64,000 nucleotides of DNA from Arcicella rosea (GCF_040543805.1 NZ_JBEUMS010000001.1:310001-374000); one strand, 5' to 3'. Shown: positions 54,079 to 63,246, counted from the stretch's first letter. Made by a program: numbers and translations. The notes: a model not told the origin generated them from the sequence alone.

Positions 54079-54495
54079 ATGGGAAGAATTTTAGCCATAG
54101 ATTATGGCAGTAAGAGAGTAGGTTTGGCAGTAACCGACCCTTTAAAAATTATTGCTTCTGCTTTAGATACCATTCATAGCAAAGATGTCTTGGAATTTTT
54201 GAAGGCATATATTGCCCGTGAAGAAGTTGAAGCGATGGTTGTGGGAATGCCTGTCAACTTAGATGGAGAAGACACCAACAATACGCCACAAGTAAAAGGC
54301 TTTGTAAAAGGTCTGAAAAAAGCATTTCCTGATATGCCCATTCATTTACATGACGAACGTTTTACTTCGTCGATGGCAATGAGTGCCATGATTACAAGCG
54401 GATATTCGAAAAAAGACCGCCGTGAAAAAGGAAATATTGATAAAATTTCTGCGACAATCATTTTACAATCTTTTATGGAAAGTAAAGGGATGTAA
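54079..54495 (+). CDS. ruvX: Putative pre-16S rRNA nuclease / Holliday junction resolvase-like protein
   Basis: 138 residues, the YqgF/RuvX RNase H-like fold. It starts MGRILAIDYGSKRVGLAVTD with the first catalytic Asp at residue 7, has VVGMPVNLDGEDTN near 54-67 and HLHDERFTSSMA (Glu/Arg) near 92-103, and ends with an RREKGNIDKISATIILQSF block. Family members process the 5' end of 16S rRNA. It lies 105 bases before aroE on the same strand. Confidence 0.93.
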   Translation: MGRILAIDYGSKRVGLAVTDPLKIIASALDTIHSKDVLEFLKAYIAREEVEAMVVGMPVNLDGEDTNNTPQVKGFVKGLKKAFPDMPIHLHDERFTSSMAMSAMITSGYSKKDRREKGNIDKISATIILQSFMESKGM

Positions 54496-54600
54496 TTAAT
54501 TGAGCGTTTGAATGAATGAGTGATTTAGTGATTAATACATTCAAAATAACAATTTTCAACAAAGCTTATAGCGTACGCTTCAAGGCAAAAAACAATCAAC

Positions 54601-55353
54601 ATGAATCTTTACGGACTTATTGGTTATCCGCTTGGACATTCATTTTCTAAAGGATACTTCACTGAAAAATTCCAACAATTAGGCATTGCCGACACCCATA
54701 CTTATGAAAAATTTGAATTAGAAAACATTCAAGATTTTCCTGCTTTATTAAAAAGTAATAGTCCACAACTAAAAGGTTTGAACGTTACCATCCCTCATAA
54801 ACAAAATGTTATTCCTTTTTTGGATGCTGTAGATGAAGCCGCTTTAAAAATCGGTGCGGTTAATACTATCAAAATTATGCCTGATGGTTCTACCAAAGGT
54901 TTTAATACTGATTATTGGGGTTTTCGTTGGACTTTAGAAAAGTGGGCTGACTTTCAAGAAATCTTACCACAGAAAGCTTTAGTATTAGGAAAAGGTGGCG
55001 CAGCAAAAGCAATTATTCAAGCTTTGCAAGATTTGGGTTTAGCAACACAATATGTATCAAGAACTAAAGAAGAAGATACCATTACTTATGAAGAATTGAC
55101 TGAAGAAGTAATGAAAGAACATCTTTTTATTGTGAATACTACTCCTTTAGGAATGTATCCTAAAACAGAAAACTTTCCTGCAATACCATATCATTTATTG
55201 ACAGATAAACATTTGTTGTATGACATCGTTTATAATCCTTTGGAGACTACTTTCTTAAAAAAAGGACTTGAAAATGGTGCAAAGGGTGTCCATTTCGGTT
55301 TAGAAATGCTTCACGGACAAGCAGAAAAAGCTTGGGAAATTTGGAACGCATAA
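54601..55353 (+). CDS. aroE: Shikimate dehydrogenase
   Basis: 250 residues. It reduces 3-dehydroshikimate with NADPH in aromatic amino acid synthesis. The N-terminal substrate domain has GYPLGHSFSKGYF and the catalytic Lys in NVTIPHKQNVIPFLD. Then come the AVNTIK strand, the nucleotide-binding VLGKGGAAKAI and the C-terminal FGLEMLHGQAEKAWEIW. It is shorter than the E. coli protein (272), as common in Bacteroidota. Confidence 0.94.
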   Translation: MNLYGLIGYPLGHSFSKGYFTEKFQQLGIADTHTYEKFELENIQDFPALLKSNSPQLKGLNVTIPHKQNVIPFLDAVDEAALKIGAVNTIKIMPDGSTKGFNTDYWGFRWTLEKWADFQEILPQKALVLGKGGAAKAIIQALQDLGLATQYVSRTKEEDTITYEELTEEVMKEHLFIVNTTPLGMYPKTENFPAIPYHLLTDKHLLYDIVYNPLETTFLKKGLENGAKGVHFGLEMLHGQAEKAWEIWNA

Positions 55354-55385
55354 AACAACACACTTCCCTGTCACATCCTAAAAAA

Positions 55386-55406
55386 GCACGAGTTGGAAAC
55401 TCGTGC
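55386..55406 (-). terminator. Terminator of the DUF2059 gene, REP-like with GTAG foot
   Basis: On the minus strand, GCACGAGTT-tcc-AACTCGTGC is followed by TTTTTT. It is preceded by GTA and the stem's own G, giving a GTAG foot as in the 10369 element. It may be a REP unit used as a terminator. Confidence 0.75.
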
Positions 55407-55412
55407 TACGGT

Positions 55413-55883
55413 TTATTTATTTTCTTCTTCTTCGGTTTCTTCTGCTTCACCTTTTTCTTCTAGCATTTGTTGATATACTTTCATTCCTAGTTTTTCTCCA
55501 AATGCTTTACCCATTTGCATGGAATCAGCCATGATGAGTGGTTGTTTTTCAATTACTTTTTTTCCTATCGGACTTTCATGATATGCTATCAATTCTTTTA
55601 TTTCACTATGGGTGAAATGCTTGTCATAAATAGGTACATATAACATTATAAGTTCGTCGAAATCAATCGTAGTAAGTACTTTATCAAAAAAACCTTCTGG
55701 AGCATCCTTGTAAGCCGGGTTTGTTTTCATCATACTCATGTATTGTGTCATCATTGTTTTGACAGCCTTAGCAGTACCGCTTACTTCAAGAAGTTTTTTG
55801 ATGTCTTTTACTTTTGCGCTATCGGTTTGTGCAAAACTTGTTAAGGAAACGAGTAAGAGAATAATAAAGGTGATTGCTTTCAT
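55413..55883 (-). CDS. DUF2059-family secreted protein
   Basis: 156 residues. A signal peptide ends near residue 19 (LVSLTSFAQ). The body (IKKLLEVSGTAKAVKTMMTQ; FDELIMLYVPIYDKHFTHSE; AYHESPIGKKVIEKQPLIM) matches DUF2059, a helical periplasmic family of unknown role. The last ~14 residues are highly acidic (EKGEAEETEEEENK). Confidence 0.87.
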   Translation of the reverse strand: MKAITFIILLLVSLTSFAQTDSAKVKDIKKLLEVSGTAKAVKTMMTQYMSMMKTNPAYKDAPEGFFDKVLTTIDFDELIMLYVPIYDKHFTHSEIKELIAYHESPIGKKVIEKQPLIMADSMQMGKAFGEKLGMKVYQQMLEEKGEAEETEEEENK

Positions 55884-56083
55884 GCTTGTGTATGTTTAAA
55901 ATATGATAAAATACGATGGAACATTGCTTTAAAAGTACGGCACTAAGGTAAATAAAACAAACAATTGATTAACATTATTGGAGGAATACTTTAGTAAAGC
56001 AAAAATACTTGCTATTCTATAGATAGTTTTTTAGTAGCTTTGTGTAATACCTTATTAATTCAACATTTAACATTTCTATCACT

Positions 56084-57457
56084 ATGAAACACTCCGTTTT
56101 TTACATCGTACTGTTATGTACTTTTTTTACACTTTCAAACCTTTGTGCACAAGTACAATTTGACAATTTCCCTTCTTATGAAAAGTTAATCTCTAAAGCA
56201 CAAAAAGACAAAAAACTCATTTTTGTTCAAGTAAATGCTGCTAGTTGTAATCAATGTAATGAAGTAGCTCAAAAAGGACTTTCTAGTACTCTTTTAAAAG
56301 AAAAATATGCACTCAATGTCATTGCTGTTTCTGTAAAACAAGAAGATGAAATCTTCAAAAAAATCCTTGAAAAAAACCAACTAAATAACTTTTCGATGGG
56401 TTCGTTTTTTTTAGATGCTGATGGATTTGTTTTACGAAAAGTAAACTCTACTACTTCTGATCCAGCTTTTTATTTAGAATTAGCCGATAAAGCCATTGAG
56501 CTCTCAAAGAATAATACTTTAAAAGAATTAGAATTGAAATACAAAAAAGGTGATAGAAGTAAAGAACTGCTCAGAAAAATTATTGAAGAAAGAAACAAGT
56601 TTGATATTGAAGCTTATGAATTGGTGGATGAATACCTTCAGATGCAAACTTTAGCAGAACTTTCAACGATTGAAATGGCTAAATTCCTCACCGAACAAGC
56701 TTTACCATTGAACAATATTGGTAGAAAACTCTTATTAAATCTTTTTTCTAAAAAAACAGTTGATAGCTTATTTTTCACTTATTCTTTAAAAGAAAGAGTA
56801 AATATTAACAACAAAATCATACAAAGTACTAATACCATTGCGATGAAAAATAAGGACAAAGCTTTGGCGTATCAGATAGGTGGTTTTATAGAAAATGTCA
56901 ATACTGCTGGTTTTGAAAAAGGAAGTTTCAAAAGATATACTTATCAGTTAAGTTTCTTTGAAGCTATTAAAGACACTACTGCATATTTAAGAGATTCTCA
57001 GGCTTTTTGTGATTATTTGTTGATGAATGTATCGGTAGATAATTTGAAAAAAAGAGAAGATAAAGAGCGAAATGCTATACTTGAAACGAAGAAAAAAGAG
57101 CAAAATGGTATCGCTGTCGTGTCCACCACTTATACCCCTTTTTACATAGGTTATGCCCGACAATTGAATAATGTTGCTTTTTCTTATTATAAATATACCA
57201 ACAATTCAGAAAACTTATTAAACGCTTTAAGATGGTCGAAGAGGTCTATGGAGATCTACGAAGCACTTTCGCCTGATGTAAATCATCAACAAAACCCAAT
57301 GATGATGGATACTTATGCTTGTTTACTTTATAAGACTGGGAAAAAAGAAGAAGCGATTCAATGGGAAACAAATGCAGTAGAAACCTTAAAAAAATATGGG
57401 GAAGAAAGTAGTAGTTTAGAGAAGACTCTAGACAAAATGAAAAGAGGAGTTTTATAA
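56084..57457 (+). CDS. Secreted thioredoxin-like protein with TPR-like region
   Basis: 457 residues. After a signal peptide (~1-22, ...SNLCAQ) comes a thioredoxin-like domain (~30-140) with CNQC (Cys55, Cys58) in FVQVNAASCNQCNEVA, of the DUF255/thioredoxin_7 type. The rest is helical, with TPR-like segments near the C-terminus (LNALRWSKRSMEIYEALSPD; DTYACLLYKTGKKEEAIQWE). It is probably a periplasmic thiol-disulfide or chaperone protein. A TAGCTTTG at 56035-56042 could be its -7 box. Confidence 0.8.
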   Translation: MKHSVFYIVLLCTFFTLSNLCAQVQFDNFPSYEKLISKAQKDKKLIFVQVNAASCNQCNEVAQKGLSSTLLKEKYALNVIAVSVKQEDEIFKKILEKNQLNNFSMGSFFLDADGFVLRKVNSTTSDPAFYLELADKAIELSKNNTLKELELKYKKGDRSKELLRKIIEERNKFDIEAYELVDEYLQMQTLAELSTIEMAKFLTEQALPLNNIGRKLLLNLFSKKTVDSLFFTYSLKERVNINNKIIQSTNTIAMKNKDKALAYQIGGFIENVNTAGFEKGSFKRYTYQLSFFEAIKDTTAYLRDSQAFCDYLLMNVSVDNLKKREDKERNAILETKKKEQNGIAVVSTTYTPFYIGYARQLNNVAFSYYKYTNNSENLLNALRWSKRSMEIYEALSPDVNHQQNPMMMDTYACLLYKTGKKEEAIQWETNAVETLKKYGEESSSLEKTLDKMKRGVL

Positions 57458-57471
57458 ATTAAATAATATTG

Positions 57472-57514
57472 ACGCTCAATGCTGAATCGAAAACATTTAG
57501 CATTGAGCGTTTTT
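57472..57514. terminator. Bidirectional terminator
   Basis: ACGCTCAATGCT pairs with AGCATTGAGCGT, a 12-bp perfect stem. TTTTT follows on the plus strand. It lies between the convergent thioredoxin-like and histidine kinase genes. Confidence 0.85.
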
Positions 57515-57518
57515 CTTA

Positions 57519-59258
57519 TCAAACAAAAGGAATTGAAATCGTTACGGATGTTCCAGCAGTAGGTTCTGAATGCAAAGTGATGATACCATGTAAATAATTT
57601 ACTCTTGAACGAATATTATTCCATCCATTATTCTCTGGCTGTACTTTGTTATCGTCAAAACCTTTTCCGTCATCTTCAACTGTAATGGTCAAGGTTCTTT
57701 CTTCTTGATAAACAATCTGAATCAGAATTTCAGAAGCTTCAGCATGTTTGAGGGCATTCGTCATCAATTCTTGAATAATTCTAAAAATCATTAAGCTACT
57801 TTCAGGCGAAATCTCAAATTCCTTCCCAAAATGTTGAAAAATAATATTCGGTGAAGTACTGTTTTGTTTTAAAATCAAATCATCTATCGAACGAATTAAA
57901 CCAAATTGGGTCAGTGCATTTGGTTGTAAATTACTTGAAATAATACGTACTTCTGCACAGGCATCATCTATCATTTCCGCAATTTGGTCTTTAGAAGTAT
58001 TGATATTTTCTGTCTGGAATTTAATTCTGGATAATAAAGTCCCTAAGCCATCATGAAGTTCTTGCGAAATACGCAGTCTTTCTATTTCTTGTCCGTTAAT
58101 CAAAGCACGAAGTGTTTCGATTTGAATATTTTTCTTTACCTTCTCGGCATCTAAACGATTAAACCTTTGTCTGCTAAAATAGGCGTAAGTCAGCACACCA
58201 ATCAATAGAATCGCCAAAATAATTAAGACAATATACATTTGTTGGCGAATCAAAAGTTTGTCTAATTCTATGTCGGCGAGTTTCTTTTCTAAAGCAATTT
58301 TAGAAACCACCATGCGCTGTTTTTCCAGTAAATTATATTCGCTAAAAGCACGAACATCGCTTTCCATTTTAGAGAAATAGATTTCTTCAGTGGTTTTTCT
58401 GGCTTTATTCATAAAGTCATAAGCCTTCTGAAAATTCTTTTGCTTGAAGTAATAGTTTTGAATTTCGTAATACACTTCTTTTTGCAATTGTATCAACATG
58501 CTATTACTTTCAACAATTTTTTGACTTTCTAATAAAGTGGCAAGTCTTTCTTCCTGATTATTTAAAGCATCATAACATTTAGATTTTACGTAAAGCGAAA
58601 GTGCCTCCAACCAATCAATTTGTAGTTTTTTGCCTACTCTATAACTTATTTCAGCATGTTTGAGCGATTCGTCATACTTTGCAATACGATAATAATAATC
58701 AGAATAAGAAGAATGGAGTCTCCCTTCGTATGCCTCATCTTTTACTTTTTTATTAAGCATTTCAACCCTATCAAGGATTTCTTTTACATTTTTGAAATTA
58801 TTCTCGTGAATATCAATATTGGCTAAATTCACTAAATGCCCAATTTCACTAATTGGTTGATTTTTTACTCTGAAATAATCAACAGCACTCTTTATATATT
58901 CTTTTGCATACTCTTTAATAAAAGGTCTATCCATAAAATAAGAGCCCAAAGCACCTCGTATATTGTAAAAATTAGCCGAATCTTTCATTATTAGAAAACA
59001 CTCCATGCTTTTACGGAGGTTCGTAAGCGGAGAATAATTCAGTCCGTACTGTTTCTCTTCACTTTTGGCATAACTCCAATAAGTATAGGCTAGTCCAAGC
59101 GTATCTTTTTTGTTTTGATATTTTTGTAGCAGCTGGTCTAATTGAGTTTTAGTATAGTTATTACTTAAACTAGGGTACTCATCTTGGGAAATTGCAAAAG
59201 AAACCTTGAGAAGCAAAAAAAATATTGTTATTTTAGGAGATAAAAGAAGGTTCTTCAT
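57519..59258 (-). CDS. NarL-type sensor histidine kinase with TPR sensor region
   Basis: 579 residues from the ATG at 59258, which gives a signal peptide (FFLLLKVSFAISQ); an upstream in-frame ATG at 59294 is less likely. Residues ~30-310 are TPR-like helices in the periplasm. A membrane helix follows (MYIVLIILAILLIGVLTYAY, ~340). Then comes a HisKA_3 domain with the phospho-acceptor His in ISQELHDGLGTLLSR (~402) and an ATPase domain (ELMTNALKHAEA; EDDGKGFDD). It is divergent from the LuxR-type regulator 39 bases away, its likely partner. Confidence 0.9.
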   Translation of the reverse strand: MKNLLLSPKITIFFLLLKVSFAISQDEYPSLSNNYTKTQLDQLLQKYQNKKDTLGLAYTYWSYAKSEEKQYGLNYSPLTNLRKSMECFLIMKDSANFYNIRGALGSYFMDRPFIKEYAKEYIKSAVDYFRVKNQPISEIGHLVNLANIDIHENNFKNVKEILDRVEMLNKKVKDEAYEGRLHSSYSDYYYRIAKYDESLKHAEISYRVGKKLQIDWLEALSLYVKSKCYDALNNQEERLATLLESQKIVESNSMLIQLQKEVYYEIQNYYFKQKNFQKAYDFMNKARKTTEEIYFSKMESDVRAFSEYNLLEKQRMVVSKIALEKKLADIELDKLLIRQQMYIVLIILAILLIGVLTYAYFSRQRFNRLDAEKVKKNIQIETLRALINGQEIERLRISQELHDGLGTLLSRIKFQTENINTSKDQIAEMIDDACAEVRIISSNLQPNALTQFGLIRSIDDLILKQNSTSPNIIFQHFGKEFEISPESSLMIFRIIQELMTNALKHAEASEILIQIVYQEERTLTITVEDDGKGFDDNKVQPENNGWNNIRSRVNYLHGIITLHSEPTAGTSVTISIPFV

Positions 59259-59297
59259 ATTAGTATAAATATATATTTGCCAAATATTAATCACGTA

Positions 59298-59939
59298 ATG
59301 ATACGCATTTTATTAGTTGATGACCATAAAATTTTCACGGAGGGAGTAGCATCATTGTTATCGCCTGTTTCAGATTTTGAAGTAGTTGGTGAATGCAAAA
59401 CGGCTGAACAAGTTAAGGTTTTTTTAGCAGCAAATAGCATTGATGTTGTGCTGCTAGACATCAACCTTGGCGAAGACAGTGGTTTGGATGTCTGTAAGTA
59501 TATTTCAGACAATTATCCTCCTGTAAAAGTATTGGCGATGTCGATGTATAATGATGAAAGCTTTATCACGAAAATGATTAAAAATGGTTCTTCAGGCTAT
59601 ATTTTGAAAAATACTGGTACCGAAGAATTACAAAAAGCCATTAGAACAGTTTACGAAGGCAATACTTACCAAAGTGAAGAAGTGATGAACATCATCATGA
59701 GGGGATTGACACGACAAAAACAACAAGAAAAAAGCCTTTATCAGATTCGATTTACTAGAAGAGAAAGAGAAATACTTGACCTTATCGGAAAAGGTTTAAC
59801 GACAAAAGAAATAGCCACAACGCTTTTCATCAGCGACAAAACCGTAGAAACGCACAGAAGTAATTTATTAGCAAAATTTGAAGTAAAAAACGTAGCAGGG
59901 CTAATCAAACTTGCTATTGAATATGGATATTTGAAGTAA
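59298..59939 (+). CDS. NarL/LuxR-family response regulator
   Basis: 213 residues from the ATG at 59298. A TTG seven codons earlier lies on the TATATTTG -7 box (59272-59279), so it is rejected. The receiver domain has D8/D9 and the phospho-acceptor D54 (VVLLDINLG). The C-terminal LuxR-type helix-turn-helix is FTRREREILDLIGKGLTTKE followed by ISDKTVETHRSNLLAKF. It pairs with the divergent TPR-histidine kinase. Confidence 0.93.
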   Translation: MIRILLVDDHKIFTEGVASLLSPVSDFEVVGECKTAEQVKVFLAANSIDVVLLDINLGEDSGLDVCKYISDNYPPVKVLAMSMYNDESFITKMIKNGSSGYILKNTGTEELQKAIRTVYEGNTYQSEEVMNIIMRGLTRQKQQEKSLYQIRFTRREREILDLIGKGLTTKEIATTLFISDKTVETHRSNLLAKFEVKNVAGLIKLAIEYGYLK

Positions 59940-59940
59940 T

Positions 59941-60087
59941 GAGTGATTGAGTGAGTTGTGAATTGTGAGTTAGTGAATAGGTAAATCACTAATTCTTATT
60001 TAGAATTTATATTACTACTTACTTCAAAAATAATCATTAATTAACTAACTCCATAACTCACAATTCACTAACTCACAACTACAACTA
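59941..60087. repeat. 7-bp periodic spacer with 16-bp perfect inverted repeat
   Basis: TTGTGAGTTAGTGAAT at 59963-59978 is the exact reverse complement of 60063-60078. The left arm is built of 7-bp periods (GAGTGAT, TGAGTGA, GTTGTGA). The right arm continues into the stop codon and last codons of the metallophosphoesterase gene (GTGAGCTATTAG, read on the minus strand). Confidence 0.75.
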
Positions 60088-61017
60088 ATAGCTCACATAA
60101 TTATTTGTAAACGAACCATCGTCGTATAAATCAATTACTGCATAGCCCGCTTCGGTATGCTGGTATTTTCCAAACCACCATCTACCAGAAACAGCACCAT
60201 TACAACAATACGAAACACCATTATAATCCACACGGTCACTTAAATGTATATGGCCCGAAACGGCGAGTTTTACATTTTTATGGTCATGAAAAAGTTCTGC
60301 TAATTGTTTAGAATCAGTGTGCATCCAACTTCCCGGTACTTCCCAACGCCCATCTTTTTCTTTCATATTGTTTCCATCAAAAAAGACACAAGCCGCTAAA
60401 ATAGGAATGTGCGAGATTACCATTGTTGGTTTATTAGCTGGTAAAACTTTAAGGTCTTTTTTCAGCCAGTCGAATTGTTCTTCATCAACATTGGCCGTGT
60501 ACCAAGAACCATCTTTCTTTTTCTGAACACTATCCAACATCACAAAATGCCAATCTTTATTATCAAAGCTATAATAACGCTTATCCATGCCCATTTCGTC
60601 CATTGCCCATTTTTTGCCATCTTCAAAGCTACTTTGGCTATCGCCTTCGCAACAAATATCATGGTTACCAACACTGTGGAAAACAGGCAAAGAGTTTTCA
60701 GCTTTCAGCACATCATTGAATAAATTCCACTGTTTTTTCACATTTCCTTTTCTATGTTTATGTGCATCCATCACACAGTCGCCAGAGTTTATAATCAAAT
60801 CAGGTTTTACTACATCTTGAATATGATGTAAACATTTCGCAAAACCTTTTGAAGAATTTACCAAAGGAATGGCTTCCTCAATGTGTACGTCTGTAATATG
60901 CGCAACTCTTAGTACTCTTTTCGGAGTATTGGTTTGCTCTTTTGCTTTTACAAAATTCGGAATGGATAAACCGCCAGCTACAAGCCCCATCTGGCGAAGT
61001 AAATCACGTCTTTGCAT
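60085..61017 (-). CDS. Exported metallophosphoesterase
   Basis: 310 residues. A twin-arginine-like signal (MQRRDLLRQMGLVAGGLSIP) suggests folded export by Tat. All five metal-binding motifs are present: HITDVHIEE, NSGDCVMD, SVGNHD, VISHIPI and AVSGHIHLSD. It is of the calcineurin-like Icc/3',5'-cyclic-nucleotide phosphodiesterase-like group. The substrate is not predictable. The last three residues come from repeat sequence in the spacer. Confidence 0.9.
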   Translation of the reverse strand: MQRRDLLRQMGLVAGGLSIPNFVKAKEQTNTPKRVLRVAHITDVHIEEAIPLVNSSKGFAKCLHHIQDVVKPDLIINSGDCVMDAHKHRKGNVKKQWNLFNDVLKAENSLPVFHSVGNHDICCEGDSQSSFEDGKKWAMDEMGMDKRYYSFDNKDWHFVMLDSVQKKKDGSWYTANVDEEQFDWLKKDLKVLPANKPTMVISHIPILAACVFFDGNNMKEKDGRWEVPGSWMHTDSKQLAELFHDHKNVKLAVSGHIHLSDRVDYNGVSYCCNGAVSGRWWFGKYQHTEAGYAVIDLYDDGSFTNNYVSY

Positions 61018-61131
61018 CTAATTTCAGTTTGGTTTCGCAAAGATTGTCTTTTAAGATAAGCTATTGGTTGTCTGACAATTAAGCCTTTGTAAACTTTACT
61101 GATGGATTGTAAAGAAATTGTAAATTAGCGG

Positions 61132-61301
61132 TGAGCTATTAGCTGCGAGCCTTGAGCAATGAGCTTTGAGATTTTATAGCTGCAAACCTTTTAAAAGGGA
61201 GTATTAAAGCTGATAACTCAAAACTCACTTCTCAAAGCTCAAGGCTCAAAGCTTATTGCTCAAATCTCATAACTTACAGCTCGTAGCTCATAGCTAAACG
61301 C
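61132..61301. repeat. 7-bp periodic inverted arms overlapping the 3' end of a gene
   Basis: 61132-61173 contains six 7-mers of TGAGCnn type. 61211-61301 contains thirteen consecutive 7-mers of type TCAnnnC (TCAAAAC, TCACTTC, TCAAAGC). The two arms are roughly complementary. The right arm covers the stop codon and final 13 codons of the ATP-grasp gene. Confidence 0.8.
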
Positions 61302-62201
61302 TGATTTAGTAACTAATAAAATTCTACGGAAAAGTTCTTTTAAATCAATGCCTTCGTTCAAGGCAATACTTGGTAAAAAACTACGTGCATCTAAATTGGG
61401 CATTGTATTAATATCCAATACATAGATTTCCCCATTATGAATACGAATATCTGTTCTAGACATTCCTCTTATTTTCATGGTTTTGTGTAAAGTCAAAACC
61501 TTTTGCATAATTTCCTGACGAATACTTTCTTCCATTGCTGGATTCAATATTTTTTCAGTCACTCCATAGGCTTGTCCTGCAATATATACTTCTCTGTTAT
61601 CATCAGGACGAATCTCTAAAGGTGATAAAGCCATATAATCTGTTCCGTCTTCATTCGGAATTACACCAACTGTAAATTCACGACCAGTAATATAAGGTTG
61701 AATGATGTAATCTTCCTTCTCCATTAAAGTCTGATAAGGTATTTCAGAAGCATCAAAAACTAACATATTCAAATGTAAACTCCCCATGCGATGTTTTACG
61801 ATATAACGTTCGTACTCTAAAAAAGCTACATCACTAAGCTCAATAATAGGAGGCGTTTTTACTTGTATTTCTTCACAGATTTGTGGAAGATTCATTTTGT
61901 CTTTCGCTAAGATTTGTACTTCATAAGTACTTGCGGTGTGATTGATAGCATGGCTATCCAACCAACGAGCAATATCCGCCTGACCGACTTCTCCGAATCC
62001 ATAACACACATTAAAAACTACATCGAATTGCTTTAAGAAATCGGCAAATTCTGTCGTAAAACCCACAAAATGTGTTACATAAGGATAGTAGTCATCTGGT
62101 GTAGCTTTCAAAAAAGTAGCAATGGTACTTCCGAAAATATTTTCTTTCCACGGTGTGAAAGTGGAATCTGAATATAGGAATATGAGTTTTTGAGCTGACA
62201 T
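61260..62201 (-). CDS. D-alanine--D-alanine ligase-like ATP-grasp protein
   Basis: 313 residues. It has an N-terminal Rossmann-like part (LIFLYSDSTFTPW; DVVFNVCYGFGEVGQADIAR), an ATP-grasp core (YIVKHRMGSLHLNM; DYIIQPYITGREFTVGVIPN) and the metal-binding end RTDIRIHNGEIYVLDINTMP, with NLDARSFLPS. It is related to Ddl but diverged, so the product may not be D-Ala-D-Ala. The final 13 residues (AFSYELRAVSYEI) are encoded by 7-bp repeat sequence and are probably not part of the fold. Confidence 0.82.
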   Translation of the reverse strand: MSAQKLIFLYSDSTFTPWKENIFGSTIATFLKATPDDYYPYVTHFVGFTTEFADFLKQFDVVFNVCYGFGEVGQADIARWLDSHAINHTASTYEVQILAKDKMNLPQICEEIQVKTPPIIELSDVAFLEYERYIVKHRMGSLHLNMLVFDASEIPYQTLMEKEDYIIQPYITGREFTVGVIPNEDGTDYMALSPLEIRPDDNREVYIAGQAYGVTEKILNPAMEESIRQEIMQKVLTLHKTMKIRGMSRTDIRIHNGEIYVLDINTMPNLDARSFLPSIALNEGIDLKELFRRILLVTKSAFSYELRAVSYEI

Positions 62202-62559
62202 GATTTCATGGTTAATATTAGAAATCGAAAATAATAGACATTACAATGTCCAATGATTATCAGATAATTATGGATGTGTTAATTTTTTATACAAACAGCA
62301 TCTTTTACAAAAACGTAAAGTGTTGTTAATGATATGGTTACATTAGAAAACTATTTTTGAGACGTAAATTAAAACAAATCATCTCATGCAAAAAGTAGGA
62401 CGTTATCTAGGCGTTTTTCAACGCAATTTTACTTGGTTTATGACTTCAATGTTTGTTTCATAATAAACATAAAGAAAGCATAATTCAAGCTTAACACTGA
62501 GATAATCTTAGGGCAGTAAGTTTGGTTAAAATTTATCAAACTTTTTAAGATTATAAAAA
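62202..62559. other. Intergenic region upstream of a response regulator gene
   Basis: 358 bases. It holds a TATTTTTG -7-like box (62352-62359), a tiny 25-codon frame (62386-62463), and a TAAGTTTG box at 62517-62524 that also forms a hairpin with CAAACTT at 62538-62544 just before the regulator gene. Confidence 0.5.
62386..62463 (+). CDS. Possible 25-residue peptide
   Basis: An ATG-to-TAA frame of 25 codons (begins MQKVGRYLGVFQRNF). It lies 27 bases after a -7-like box, but no -33 box is seen and no family is recognised. It may be a leader peptide or chance. Confidence 0.2.
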   Translation: MQKVGRYLGVFQRNFTWFMTSMFVS

Positions 62560-63246
62560 ATGATTGACCTATCTCTGAAAATCTTATTGGTTGACGACGA
62601 CCCAGATATTCTAGAATTACTTGAATACAACCTACAGAAAGAAGGTTTTCAAATCCGTACTGCCGAAAATGGTCTTCAAGGGATTCAAGTAGCTCAAGAT
62701 TTCTTGCCCGACATGATTCTGATGGACATTATGATGCCCGTTATGGATGGTATTGAAGCTGGCAGAATCATCAAACAATCTAAAGAATTGAAGAATTCTT
62801 ATCTGATATTCTTGACCGCCAGAACAGAAGAGTATTCGGAAGTTGCCGCTTTTGATATTGGTGCGAACGATTACATCATCAAGCCTGTAAAGCCTAGGGC
62901 TTTAATTAGCAGAATCAAAGCAGTTTTTCAACGCAACATTGCCGAAACCTTAGAAGAAGAAAAAGTGGTTTTGGAGGATTTAATCATTAACCGCCAAAAT
63001 TATTCTATCGCTGTAAAGGAATCTTCATGGACTTTACCCAAAAAAGAATTCGACTTGTTGATGTTCTTTGTGAGTAACCCAAATAAGGTTTATACCCGAG
63101 ACGAAATACTTTCAAGTGTTTGGGGCAAAGGCATTCACGTCACAGAACGTACTGTGGATGTACACATCCGTAAGATTCGTGAAAAAATCGGAGAAGATTA
63201 CATCCGCACTATTAAAGGAGTAGGTTATTTATTTTCAAGAAACTAA
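62560..63246 (+). CDS. OmpR/PhoB-family response regulator
   Basis: 228 residues. The receiver has D12-D14 (LLVDDDPDILELLEYN), phospho-acceptor D56 (MILMDIMMP) and K at ANDYIIKPVKPR. The C-terminal winged helix shows SWTLPKKEFDLLMFF and VTERTVDVHIRKIREKIGED. It resembles the PhoB-like regulators of Bacteroidota. No histidine kinase is adjacent on either side, so it is an orphan here. It lies 63 bases before an LpxH-like gene. Confidence 0.93.
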   Translation: MIDLSLKILLVDDDPDILELLEYNLQKEGFQIRTAENGLQGIQVAQDFLPDMILMDIMMPVMDGIEAGRIIKQSKELKNSYLIFLTARTEEYSEVAAFDIGANDYIIKPVKPRALISRIKAVFQRNIAETLEEEKVVLEDLIINRQNYSIAVKESSWTLPKKEFDLLMFFVSNPNKVYTRDEILSSVWGKGIHVTERTVDVHIRKIREKIGEDYIRTIKGVGYLFSRN

